The notes beneath the pieces were generated by a model. The model ran no database searches. It saw nothing but the letters and a program-made list of their open reading frames with translations, and was not told where the DNA came from. Of a stretch of 64,000 bases of DNA, positions 9,476 through 17,692 are shown in pieces (positions within the stretch are counted from its first letter, which is position 1; each line of letters begins with the position of its first letter). The position numbers and the translations under genes were made by a program. Origin of the DNA: JAAOZP01 sp038848185 (lineage in GTDB: Archaea; Thermoproteota; EX4484-205; JAAOZP01); assembly GCA_038848185.1 (NCBI GenBank), contig JAWCNV010000006.1, forward strand, positions 1 to 64,000. Reading direction: 5' to 3'.

Positions 9476-10260
9476 CTAGTATTAGTGTTTGACTGCAAAG
9501 GTACATTAATTCTATGCGATAACTCTGTAATAGCATGGAAACCATTATATAGACTCTCATATAACTTGAGACGATTTCTTTTTTTAATGGCTAAACTCAA
9601 TGCCTGAAGTTGTTTACCGAACACCTTACAAATCTCTTTGAACATACTGGGCGTCAAATACGGTCTTGTTTCATAAATATATTCTACTAATAGTTGAAAC
9701 ATATAATTCAGTGCAATAGCTAGCTCCGGTTGTGAATTTGGTATCCTATGATTATATCTAGCAAATATGTTGTAAAGTGAAAGGCGATTTGGTTCCTCAT
9801 TCTGGAGGGCTTTAGCTTCATCAGAAATTGCCTTACTCATTATCGAGTATTCTTCAGATACGCTCAGAAACTCATCTCCACAAAATTTCTCGAAGAACCT
9901 TACTACAGCATCATATCCCCTCGGTAGATCAGACCAGGCATAAGCTTTTTCAATTTCACGCATAGTCAAATTTCTTTGATTTAAAAGGTCCTTTCTTAAA
10001 TCACTACGATTAGAGAGGTCGGATAAAGTGATACGTAAGAGTTCTGGGCCAGATACAGTAAATTTAAGTAGAGAACCTAAGAACTTGAGACCAAGATCAT
10101 CATCTATTTTAGAAAGCGTCTCGCCAAATTCATATATCTTAACAACTGTAGCACTAGGTGATGAAACTTTAATTGTATCTTCAACCAATTGCTTTATCAA
10201 ATATTGATACCTATCAATTGACAGGAAATTAACAAGCTTCTTCTTTCTAAATATTTTCAT
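9472..10260 (-). CDS. Unknown all-helical 262-residue protein, middle gene of the operon
   Basis: A soluble, largely alpha-helical protein without a recognised motif, signal peptide or membrane helix. It overlaps both neighbours by 4 bases (ATGA type), so the three genes are probably translated together and work in one complex. Base composition is AT-rich, as in the whole insert and unlike the flanking GC-richer secreted-protein genes, which suggests arrival by transfer. No function is assigned. Confidence 0.65.
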   Translation of the reverse strand: MKIFRKKKLVNFLSIDRYQYLIKQLVEDTIKVSSPSATVVKIYEFGETLSKIDDDLGLKFLGSLLKFTVSGPELLRITLSDLSNRSDLRKDLLNQRNLTMREIEKAYAWSDLPRGYDAVVRFFEKFCGDEFLSVSEEYSIMSKAISDEAKALQNEEPNRLSLYNIFARYNHRIPNSQPELAIALNYMFQLLVEYIYETRPYLTPSMFKEICKVFGKQLQALSLAIKKRNRLKLYESLYNGFHAITELSHRINVPLQSNTNTR

Positions 10261-10781
10261 CTTATTTCGCCTCTTTTCAAAAGTACGTCTTCAACGAGGC
10301 CGGTAACCCAATTACTCACATTCGACAAAGATACCCAAACAACTATTAGAACAATAATTCTTAAGAAGGGATCTATAAATGAAGTCGGATTTAAGTAATA
10401 CAAAAACGGGAAAAAGCTAAGAAGAATAAAAACCCCAATTAAGTTATACTTATCTCTTCGTTCATAAGCCCGATAAATAGTTATGGTTAAGGGCCAGTAG
10501 CTGTATCGAGAGAATCTTGAAAAGGCGGTACACCTCATTTGAAACTCAAGGGCGATAAAGATTATAACTAACAAAAAAGTTAATACCCAACCAAGAACTT
10601 CAAAATAATATAATTTCTCGCAAATATTTTGCAACCAAATAATTATTGTTAATCCGAAAAGTATTTCAAGCGATATTGGTATCATCTCGATCAACCCCGC
10701 AGACAGAGGGGCATCATATATTTCCACTTGGCGACCTTCGCGCCGTGGGCTTTCCTGCACAGATGCCTCATCTCTGTACAT
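10257..10781 (-). CDS. Small membrane protein, first gene of the phosphoribosyltransferase operon
   Basis: 174 residues: a hydrophilic N-terminal stretch of about 25 residues, then about four transmembrane helices in two hairpins (residues 33-80 and 115-160) separated by a basic loop. The stop overlaps the start of the next gene. A nearby TATA-like TATAGTATG sequence lies just before the ATG, so a nearly leaderless message is possible. The family is not recognised. A membrane partner plus cytoplasmic helical protein plus phosphoribosyltransferase-like protein is the layout expected of a sensor-effector operon, which is inference. Confidence 0.6.
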   Translation of the reverse strand: MYRDEASVQESPRREGRQVEIYDAPLSAGLIEMIPISLEILFGLTIIIWLQNICEKLYYFEVLGWVLTFLLVIIFIALEFQMRCTAFSRFSRYSYWPLTITIYRAYERRDKYNLIGVFILLSFFPFLYYLNPTSFIDPFLRIIVLIVVWVSLSNVSNWVTGLVEDVLLKRGEIR

Positions 10782-10824
10782 ACTATATCGGTCTATATTT
10801 AACGGTAATTATTAAACTTTATGC

Positions 10825-11082
10825 TCAACTCCACGATGACGGGAACTCCCGCGTGCTGAGGGAGCAGACAGCGTGAACTCTTATGGATTTAATCCTCCAG
10901 CTTGGAGAAGGAGGGGAGAACCTCACCATAGCACCACTAGGGTAGAAGTCTGACCAGCCATAATCAAAGTCACCATCATCATGACTAAGCTCAAAAGTAG
11001 CTGGGGAAACAGGGGTTTGAAAGAGAGAGAAAAGTAGGGTTGAGAAGGCTAGGAGCAGGAACATGAACCTAAGCCTCTTCAA
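10825..11082 (-). pseudogene. Truncated second copy of the secreted partner gene (signal peptide plus first domain)
   Basis: From the TTG at 11082, residues match the start of the 6174-7319 product: KRLR, a hydrophobic signal core, TPVSPATFELSHDDG and the following WSDFYPSGAMVRFSPPSPSW block. After about 75 codons the similarity stops (near 10856) and the frame runs into unrelated sequence and a stop. It would encode an 85-residue secreted stub. It keeps an intact promoter copy, so it may still be transcribed. Confidence 0.75.
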
Positions 11083-11209
11083 GACTCTCCCACAGCGATG
11101 GGAAGAAATATAAAAATATTGCGTCGCAAAACGACACAACACCACCTTAAACGAATATAGCAACATACTGAAACAATAGTTGAAAAACCCTATTTATACA
11201 CCCATATTA
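10856..11209 (-). repeat. Direct repeat copy B flanking the AT-rich insert
   Basis: Homologous to 7093-7447, same orientation, including the TATA box and dyad (11107-11136) and the far upstream boundary CCCATATTA. Copies A and B bracket the AT-rich genes at 7.5-10.8 kb, as expected if the segment entered by recombination or if a tandem duplication was later filled. Confidence 0.8.
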
Positions 11210-11211
11210 GC

Positions 11212-11325
11212 ACGTGCTTCAAAGAGTTCTTTAGGAAGCCGCCGCCCAATATCGGTTCTATCCGGGATTACGTGAACATCTCTGCGACCCTCCTGGCTGG
11301 GAGGCTGAGGAAAAGCAAGATTTGA
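11212..11325 (+). pseudogene. Fragment of an unknown coding sequence at the edge of repeat copy B
   Basis: A 38-codon open stretch begins exactly where the direct repeat ends and finishes with a stop. It reads FKEFFRKPPPNIGSIRDYVN and then a helical basic tail. It has no start codon and looks like the surviving 3' end of a larger gene cut by the rearrangement that made the repeat. The family is not identified. Confidence 0.35.
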
Positions 11326-11368
11326 GCAGAATTCCGCTTCTATTCTTCTCTTCATTCAATCCTTTTGC

Positions 11369-13567
11369 TTAACTTAGAGGTATTAATTTTTCATAGAGGT
11401 AGATTCCTTTAAATAACCACTCGTAATCTGATTTAAACTTGTAAGGTAGCATGAGGGAAGAATAGGTTAGGGGATTTTCTACGAAATCTTTTTCTATTCC
11501 TTCTATCATCGACCCTAATGAAATGCCATTACCAGGCAGTATTATTGTTCTACCGTACAAGCCTTGCTTTATAGGCTGGGCTATTTGGTCAGGAATTCCG
11601 AATATTCCAAACTCTTCCCCACCAGCCCTTTCAGAAGTAAAATTATGCACAGGATTTGCATAAGCTATAGGTTCATCTAGCAGGGTGAAAACTATCTTCA
11701 ACCCCCCTCTTCTCGCTTTCCATTCTCCTTCTCTGCTAATTACATGATCATAAATCCTTTTGATTTTACTCCATGTTGGATATACTTCTTCTAGATATCG
11801 GTCTACTCTAACTGATTGAAGAACAGCATTTTTTAGACCGTGATATGCTCTATCGCTCTTCCACTGCCACCACACCCAAAGATAGTGTAAATCTTCTTTT
11901 GTCGGATTCCCTTCGATCGGTTTAACAAGCTCAATATATTTTTGAAGGCTTAAAGGAAATCCATTCTTCAGTACATATTCATATACTTCTGACTCATTTA
12001 CCTTTATTGACTCTAGATGTTTCCAAAAATCTCCGTCATATACCCCTTCTTCCAGCCTTTTTATGAATACTTCAACAGCCTCCTTGTCATCATAGTACTT
12101 GTCTGTTTTAAAATCATACAGTAGTAGAGGAGCTTGCGCCTTGTAGTATTCCACTATTCTCCTCTCGTCTTCGCTCTGAATGTTCTGCACTAGTCTTGAT
12201 CCTATTTTCGGCACAAGCTGGTAAAGCCTTAAAGCCTTTTCCACAATTTCCTGCTTTGAGAAGCCTGCCTCGCTCAGATCATACTGATAAGCAGCTACTC
12301 TTGTTGCAACCTCCTCTCCTGTTGTCTGAGGCTCTCCTATTCTTTCCAATAAGCTTAACAAGAGCCAGAACGCTCTTTTATAGTCAATCTTCTCAGGGAG
12401 ATAGCCGAATTCACCGTTCATGTCTATAATCTGGATCTGCCTTATGTCAGCAGCCTTAGTGTCTTTAAGCAATGTTTCAAAAGCCTTCTCGAAATCAGCC
12501 CCAGGATACCCTTCTAATAAAGCTGCGGAATAGTTTCCAGGAACATGGATAGTGTAGCAATTTAAGCTTCTAATCCCCGAATCTCGAAGCAAGCTGAAAG
12601 CCTTACTGGCAACACTAAGCTTATCGCTTATTCTATTGTCTCTTGAAACCTGGTCCCAAACAGCTTTAACAAGGCTTGAATTGGAAGAATAAAGGGGCAG
12701 AGCATCCCTGTAAATTTCTTTAATCATCGATAGTTCAGCAAGGAAATTAACCCCATCATAATTGTTTGACTCAGCGAAATTCACAAACTCTCCCGCTCTG
12801 TTTCCATAAGCCTGGAGAGCAGAGCTCAAAAGCTGCTTGTTATTGCTAAGGCTAAGGTACTCTAAAGCCTTGTTCAAGTCTTTGAAAGTCTGAAAAGCTG
12901 AATCCACTAGGCTTTGGTCTTCAACCCAAGACTTAGCGAAGCTTACCCAGGTTGAGTTTCCGTTCTGCCCGGGATGGTTAAAGATGAAGCTATCAGCCTG
13001 CTCTTGAGTAAGACCAGCTTGCTTGTAAGGCCTCCTGGCTTGCTCTGCTCTTCTCTCAGCCTCCTGCCTCTCTTGCTCAGGCTTAAAAACAAACTGATAG
13101 TACAAGCCTCCTAGAGAAGCTAAAGCTATTATACCTAAAGCAGCTCCATAAACAATCCTCTTAGAATGTATTCCTTCCCTTTTGCCAACTTCTTTTCTTA
13201 AAGCTCTAATCTTATCCTTAAGCTCGCCTTCAGCTCCTTTCTCCAAATCTTTCAGAGCGAAATAAACTTGCTCAGGGGTAAGAGACAAGTTGCTTATCTT
13301 AGCATAACTCTCAAGAGCTTTGACGAAATCCTCATAATTCTTCACCTCAACTCTTCTTCTCTTCATTCCAAATCTCTTACATTCCTTAGTTTCAACTTCA
13401 GCTTTATGAAGGCTAGATAAAATTGCAAGCTTAGCCCCAGAATCAGTTATGCTCTTCTCAATACCAAGCTCTAAAGTGGTCTTTGCATTAAGCCTTTTCT
13501 CTAATTTTTGCAGTTCTGAAAAAAGCGGATAAAGGGTTTTATCTAAACCCTGCAAGCTTAAACTCAT
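11369..13567 (-). CDS. Membrane-anchored extracellular protein with shared AGLTQEQADSF block (paralogue 1)
   Basis: About 732 residues from the second Met (13567); the frame opens at 13576. The N-terminal 140 residues are basic, helical and cytoplasmic. A single membrane helix lies near 141-163, followed by a charged coil. Residues 180-325 form a helical block shared almost word for word with the protein at 13873-15819 (ARRPYKQAGLTQEQADSF and NFAESNNYDGVNFL). The C-terminal 400 residues are different in the two proteins: here aromatic-rich with the IILPGNGIS region near the end, family unknown. A constant anchor plus divergent tail is the plan of surface recognition or toxin-delivery proteins. 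No catalytic motif is certain. Confidence 0.7.
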   Translation of the reverse strand: MSLSLQGLDKTLYPLFSELQKLEKRLNAKTTLELGIEKSITDSGAKLAILSSLHKAEVETKECKRFGMKRRRVEVKNYEDFVKALESYAKISNLSLTPEQVYFALKDLEKGAEGELKDKIRALRKEVGKREGIHSKRIVYGAALGIIALASLGGLYYQFVFKPEQERQEAERRAEQARRPYKQAGLTQEQADSFIFNHPGQNGNSTWVSFAKSWVEDQSLVDSAFQTFKDLNKALEYLSLSNNKQLLSSALQAYGNRAGEFVNFAESNNYDGVNFLAELSMIKEIYRDALPLYSSNSSLVKAVWDQVSRDNRISDKLSVASKAFSLLRDSGIRSLNCYTIHVPGNYSAALLEGYPGADFEKAFETLLKDTKAADIRQIQIIDMNGEFGYLPEKIDYKRAFWLLLSLLERIGEPQTTGEEVATRVAAYQYDLSEAGFSKQEIVEKALRLYQLVPKIGSRLVQNIQSEDERRIVEYYKAQAPLLLYDFKTDKYYDDKEAVEVFIKRLEEGVYDGDFWKHLESIKVNESEVYEYVLKNGFPLSLQKYIELVKPIEGNPTKEDLHYLWVWWQWKSDRAYHGLKNAVLQSVRVDRYLEEVYPTWSKIKRIYDHVISREGEWKARRGGLKIVFTLLDEPIAYANPVHNFTSERAGGEEFGIFGIPDQIAQPIKQGLYGRTIILPGNGISLGSMIEGIEKDFVENPLTYSSLMLPYKFKSDYEWLFKGIYLYEKLIPLS

Positions 13568-13634
13568 GCTTATCAATTATTTTGATTCTGATTAAAGGAT
13601 TTAAGTCTTAAGATTAAACAACTATCTTCTCCAC

Positions 13635-13889
13635 TTGGTGATAGGCTATGAAAGTGCGTGTGCTTTACTAAACTGTGAGAAAAATGAGGATTGCGCTCCT
13701 GGTTGGTGCTGTACTGCTGATCCAATTCTACCAGCTGAGTGTCAAGAGAAGCCTGGAAGTTGTGTTTCACAAGGCAATATGAGGTGTAATAATAAGTATC
13801 TTTGTGACCCTCCTGAATGGAATTCTGGAGAAGCTAGTGAAAAGAAAAGTTTGCTTGAATTAATTTTGAGCTTTAATCCCTTTTCATGA
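13635..13889 (+). CDS. Small cysteine-rich ORF with knottin-like spacing
   Basis: 84 residues from TTG (or GTG at 13638). Nine cysteines fall in the pattern C-x4-C-x5-C-x4-CC-x9-C-x6-C-x7-C-x5-C, including the DCAPGWCC core typical of inhibitor-cystine-knot and granulin-like disulfide folds. There is no signal peptide in this frame, and the frame is open only from about 13605, so it may be the displaced 3' end of a secreted protein gene. Its end overlaps the 3' end of the convergent paralogue gene by 17 bases. Unusual for a thermophilic archaeon; function unknown. Confidence 0.35.
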   Translation: MVIGYESACALLNCEKNEDCAPGWCCTADPILPAECQEKPGSCVSQGNMRCNNKYLCDPPEWNSGEASEKKSLLELILSFNPFS

Positions 13890-15819
13890 GGTAGACTCTT
13901 TTGTCACCAATCCATTCGAAAACTTTTAGAATACCATTATCAATTGGATTGCCGGGGACTGTGTTATCTATTCCCCTTTCTTTGATTAAACCGTCTGCGC
14001 AAGAAAATAGACCGAAAGTATATCCAGGACCAAATAGAATGTTTGAATTCGGAAATTCTCTTTTCATCGCTTCAACCATGTAGGGAGGCAATGCTACAGC
14101 CCATTCAATACCACTAGCACCCAAAGGCGTAGGCGAAATAACCAGACAATAATTCGGAAATCCTGCCATCCTTAAAACAGCAGGCATGATGAAAGCTATT
14201 CCTTCTGCTTCATTACCTGTATTTGGGTTCCATCTTTCATACCCAATTATGAACTTAACCAAATCCCAATACTTCCAGTTTCTTGTTAAGAATTGGTCTA
14301 AACCGTTTTTTGGTCCACAATCCAATATTCTAATACCACCCTTTTCATTTATCTCAATTTTAATTTCTGCTGTTTTAAAGAAATCAATAAATTGTCCAGT
14401 ATTTAGTTTTTCAATCTCTTCTTTGCTCAAGCCAACAAATTGTCCAACCGTATAGGGCAATCCATTATGAAATCTGTCATCTATTTCATCGTAAAAATAT
14501 GTTCTTGGATCACTATCATACCTTCCAATCTTCCCGTTCGGGTACAGTCTTGCTATTGTTTCATATTCTTCCATTGCTTCCTTCAAGCTTGTTTCCACTG
14601 CTTTTACTCCGAAGACTCTTTTTCCTTCTTTCATGCTGTAGGTTGTTTCAGGCAAGTAGAATAATTTGAACAATGCTACTCTAAGCTCGTTTTTATCTGG
14701 ATACAGTGCTTTGAGCTGGGCTGAATCATACCATGGGAAGTCTCTGTTGTAAAGCTTTTCGCTTCCATTAAGCTGGGGAGCAAACTTTGAATACAAATCC
14801 CATTGGAGCATCATGGCGTTTAAAACCTCTTCATCAGTTATTTTTATCACCCTGTTGTTCATTTCTTTCTCCGCAGCAGCTATGCTATCATATGGGCTAT
14901 CGTTGAAGAAGCACCAAGCGTTCGCTATTATCTTTCCATTTAATCCCATAAACATTTCAGGATGCTTCTCTATTTCAAATCCAGATTCCCTTATTCTCTT
15001 CAAAGTTTCAACAGTAAGCCATGTCTCCCTTGCAGGCTCAGGAATCAAGTAAGCGTTATTACCATCAACGCTTTTGAAAACAATTGGGCTAAAGTCTACA
15101 ATATCCTTGCTAAGCTGAGTGGCATTAGTTAAAAGCCAAATGCTTTCTTTGCTATGCTCAGGCAATTTAAACTGCTTGTAAGCTATTGTTAAATTGTTAA
15201 GAGCTTGAATTGTTTGCAAGTAGAGATTCTTATCTATTAGATTGAGCTTTCCATAATTCTTCAAAGCCTCGAGGAACAAATAATTCTTATCCAAGCTTAC
15301 CCTATCGTCTCTCAAGAACTGGTCGTAAGCAGTTTTAACGAGAGTTGAATTCTTAGAATAAGCAGGCAATACTTCGAGATAATTCTCTTTAAACTGGGGA
15401 AGATCTTTTAGAAAATTAACCCCATCAAAGCCATTGGATTCAGCGAAATTCACAAACTCTCTTGCTTTACTACCGTAAGCGTTTAAAGCAGAGCTTAAAA
15501 GCTGCTTATCATTGCTCAAGCTAAGGTACTCTAAAGTTTTATTCAAATCCTTGAAACTCTTAAAAACAGAGTCCGCTAAGCTTTTATCCTCAACCCAACA
15601 CTTAGCAAAGCTTACCCAAGTTGAATTACCATTCTGCTGAGGATAAGTTTTAATAAAACTATCAGCCTGCTCTTGAGTAAGGCCAGCCTCCCTATAAGGC
15701 TTCCTAGCCTGCTCGGGAAGATAGACCAGGAAATAGTAATAGTATGAAGCAGCGATAATCAAGATTGCTGAAGCAGCTAGGATAAAAGTCTTAACCCTCA
15801 CCCCGGAGGCGGCAGGCAT
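13873..15819 (-). CDS. Membrane-anchored extracellular protein with shared AGLTQEQADSF block (paralogue 2)
   Basis: The frame opens at GTG 15834; ATG at 15819 is the likelier start. One membrane anchor (about residues 10-32) is followed by the same helical block as paralogue 1 (ARKPYREAGLTQEQADSF, NFAESNGFDGVNFL). It lacks the long cytoplasmic N-terminal part. The remaining 450 residues diverge. Near the end, the segment EAEGIAFIMPAVLRMAGFP followed by IEWAVALP is laid out like the core of transglutaminase-like domains. The nucleophile Cys is replaced, however, so an inactive binding version is only a guess. Direct neighbour of paralogue 1, in the same orientation. Confidence 0.7.
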   Translation of the reverse strand: MPAASGVRVKTFILAASAILIIAASYYYYFLVYLPEQARKPYREAGLTQEQADSFIKTYPQQNGNSTWVSFAKCWVEDKSLADSVFKSFKDLNKTLEYLSLSNDKQLLSSALNAYGSKAREFVNFAESNGFDGVNFLKDLPQFKENYLEVLPAYSKNSTLVKTAYDQFLRDDRVSLDKNYLFLEALKNYGKLNLIDKNLYLQTIQALNNLTIAYKQFKLPEHSKESIWLLTNATQLSKDIVDFSPIVFKSVDGNNAYLIPEPARETWLTVETLKRIRESGFEIEKHPEMFMGLNGKIIANAWCFFNDSPYDSIAAAEKEMNNRVIKITDEEVLNAMMLQWDLYSKFAPQLNGSEKLYNRDFPWYDSAQLKALYPDKNELRVALFKLFYLPETTYSMKEGKRVFGVKAVETSLKEAMEEYETIARLYPNGKIGRYDSDPRTYFYDEIDDRFHNGLPYTVGQFVGLSKEEIEKLNTGQFIDFFKTAEIKIEINEKGGIRILDCGPKNGLDQFLTRNWKYWDLVKFIIGYERWNPNTGNEAEGIAFIMPAVLRMAGFPNYCLVISPTPLGASGIEWAVALPPYMVEAMKREFPNSNILFGPGYTFGLFSCADGLIKERGIDNTVPGNPIDNGILKVFEWIGDKRVYLMKRD

Positions 15820-15834
15820 CGCTGGAAAAAGCAC

Positions 15835-16142
15835 GAGTAGAAATAGTTAAGCCTTACGACGAGGAAAACAGAGAAAATAATGAAAATATGAGTTTTAAAA
15901 AAGACTCTAATCCTCATCAGGGTCAGGCAGGTCCCAGTCAGGGTCAACCTTCACTTTTCCAAGAGCCTTTTCAAGCATAATCCTCTGCTCAACGCTAACA
16001 GCGTAAAAACCATCCGAGAAGAAAGCGTAAAACCGCTCAACACCCGTTAAATCCCCTTAAAGCCCTTTTCCACCTCCTAAACGCCTTAAACCTTAAATAG
16101 CCCTCTCCCGAGCTAAGAAAACAGCAAGGAGGAAAAAAGGAA
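15835..16142. other. Spacer before EF-1 alpha; possible small minus-strand remnant
   Basis: On the minus strand 15907-16056 is open for 49 codons and ends in the acidic tail DPDWDLPDPDED. Its only proper start is an internal ATG, which leaves 23 residues, so it is probably a remnant. On the plus strand TTAAATAG at 16093-16100 is a likely TATA box for EF-1 alpha, and GGAGG about 8 bases before 16143 is its ribosome-binding site. Confidence 0.35.
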
Positions 16143-17468
16143 ATGAGTTCGTCAAGCAAACCACACCTGAATCTCATCGTCTGCGGTCACGTTGATCACG
16201 GTAAGAGTACTACTACTGGTCACTTGCTGTATTTGACGGGGTATGTTGATGAGAGGAAGATGAAGGAGCTGGAGGCTGAGTCTGCTAAGACTGGTATGGG
16301 CGACACTTTCAAGTTTGCGTGGGTGCTGGATAGGCTGAAGGAGGAGCGTGAGCGTGGTGTAACCATCGACGCGATGTACGTGAAGTTTGAAACAAAGAAG
16401 TATTACTATACTGTTATTGATGCTCCTGGCCACCGTGACTTTGTGAAGAATATGATTACTGGTGCTAGTCAGGCTGATAGTGCTTTGCTGATTGTTTCTG
16501 CTAAGAAGGGTGAGTTTGAGGCTGGTGTTAGTGCTGAGGGTCAGACGACTGAGCATGCTTTTCTGTTGTTTACTCTTGGTGTGAGGCAGATTGTTATTGG
16601 CGCTAATAAGATGGATGATCCTACGGTGAACTGGAGTGAGGAGCGTTTTAACGAGGTTAAGAAGGGTATTGAGGATTTGCTTAGGCGTATTGGTTTTAAC
16701 CTTGAGAAGAATCCGATTCCTATTATTCCTATTAGCGGGTGGACTGGTGATAATCTTGTTAAGAAGAGTGAGAAGATGCCGTGGTATAAGGGTCCTACTT
16801 TGCTTGAGGCTTTTGACCTGTTTCAGGCGCCGCCTAGGCCTGTGGATAAGCCTTTGAGGATTCCGATTCAGCAGGTTTTCACTATTACTGGTGTTGGGAC
16901 TGTTCCTGTTGGCAGGGTTGAGACTGGTGTGTTGAAGCCTAATACTAAGATTGTTGTGAGGCCTGTGGATAAGGTTGGTGAGTTGAAGACTATTGAGATG
17001 CATCATACGCAGCTGGAGAAGGCTGAGCCTGGTGATAATATTGGTATGGCTGTTAAGGGCCTTGCTAAGGAGGAGTTGAAGAGGGGTAATGTTATTGGTT
17101 ACCCTGATGCTCCGCCGACTGTTGCTAAGAGTTTCGTTGGCAGGATTATTGTGATTAGGCATCCGACTGCTATCGCTGCGGGTTATACTCCTGTGCTTCA
17201 CGTGCATACTGAGCAGGTTGCTTGCACTTTTGAGGAGTTGCAGAAGAAGATTGATCCTCGTACTGGCGCGGTTGTTCAGGAGAAGCCTGATTTCTTGAAG
17301 ACGGGTGACGCGGCTCTCGTGAAGTTTAGGCCTTTGAAGCCTGTTGCTATTGAGGTTTACTCTGAGTTTCCGCAGCTGGGCAGGTTTGCCATCAGGGATA
17401 TGGGTATGACTGTTGCTGCTGGCATTGTGACTGAGATTCCTGAGAAGGTTCCGTTTGAAGCGAAGTAG
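16143..17468 (+). CDS. tuf: Translation elongation factor EF-1 alpha
   Basis: 441 residues, the normal archaeal length. It carries aminoacyl-tRNA to the ribosome as a GTP complex. The GTPase domain has the P-loop GHVDHGKST (residues 15-23), DAPGHRDF and NKMD; the two beta-barrel domains follow. A strong ribosome-binding site precedes the ATG. Codon choice is strikingly T-ending (GTT, GCT, ATT, GGT) compared with neighbours, a sign of high expression. The same bias leaves a long spurious open frame on the opposite strand. T-rich tracts follow the stop. Confidence 0.97.
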   Translation: MSSSSKPHLNLIVCGHVDHGKSTTTGHLLYLTGYVDERKMKELEAESAKTGMGDTFKFAWVLDRLKEERERGVTIDAMYVKFETKKYYYTVIDAPGHRDFVKNMITGASQADSALLIVSAKKGEFEAGVSAEGQTTEHAFLLFTLGVRQIVIGANKMDDPTVNWSEERFNEVKKGIEDLLRRIGFNLEKNPIPIIPISGWTGDNLVKKSEKMPWYKGPTLLEAFDLFQAPPRPVDKPLRIPIQQVFTITGVGTVPVGRVETGVLKPNTKIVVRPVDKVGELKTIEMHHTQLEKAEPGDNIGMAVKGLAKEELKRGNVIGYPDAPPTVAKSFVGRIIVIRHPTAIAAGYTPVLHVHTEQVACTFEELQKKIDPRTGAVVQEKPDFLKTGDAALVKFRPLKPVAIEVYSEFPQLGRFAIRDMGMTVAAGIVTEIPEKVPFEAK

Positions 17469-17475
17469 CTGGGTT

Positions 17476-17516
17476 TCTAAGTTTCTCTAGGTTTTTCTAT
17501 GTTTTTTCAGTTTTAG
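17476..17516 (+). terminator. Poly-T tracts after EF-1 alpha
   Basis: Three T-rich runs (TTTCTC, GTTTTTC, GTTTTTTC) lie within 40 bases of the stop codon. Archaeal RNA polymerase terminates at such U-rich stretches. Confidence 0.5.
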
Positions 17517-17692
17517 CGTGGGCTAGTCGTCATAGGTGAATCGTTAAGCCTGTATGGGATGCTGTCCAGAGCGTTTCGGGCAATGCGTGTTTAACTTTGC
17601 TGAGGCTTGTTTTCCCGGAAATTAGAGAACCGTTTTTCTCAAGCTTTGTTTATCTTGTTTCTTAAGGGGCTGGTGGAATTTTATTACGATGA

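Noticed and set aside
16152..17207. A 351-codon open frame on the strand opposite EF-1 alpha
   Set aside because: It arises from the T-ending codon bias of the EF-1 alpha gene. The predicted protein is low-complexity (Ser, Leu, Asn, Arg) and unlike any real family.
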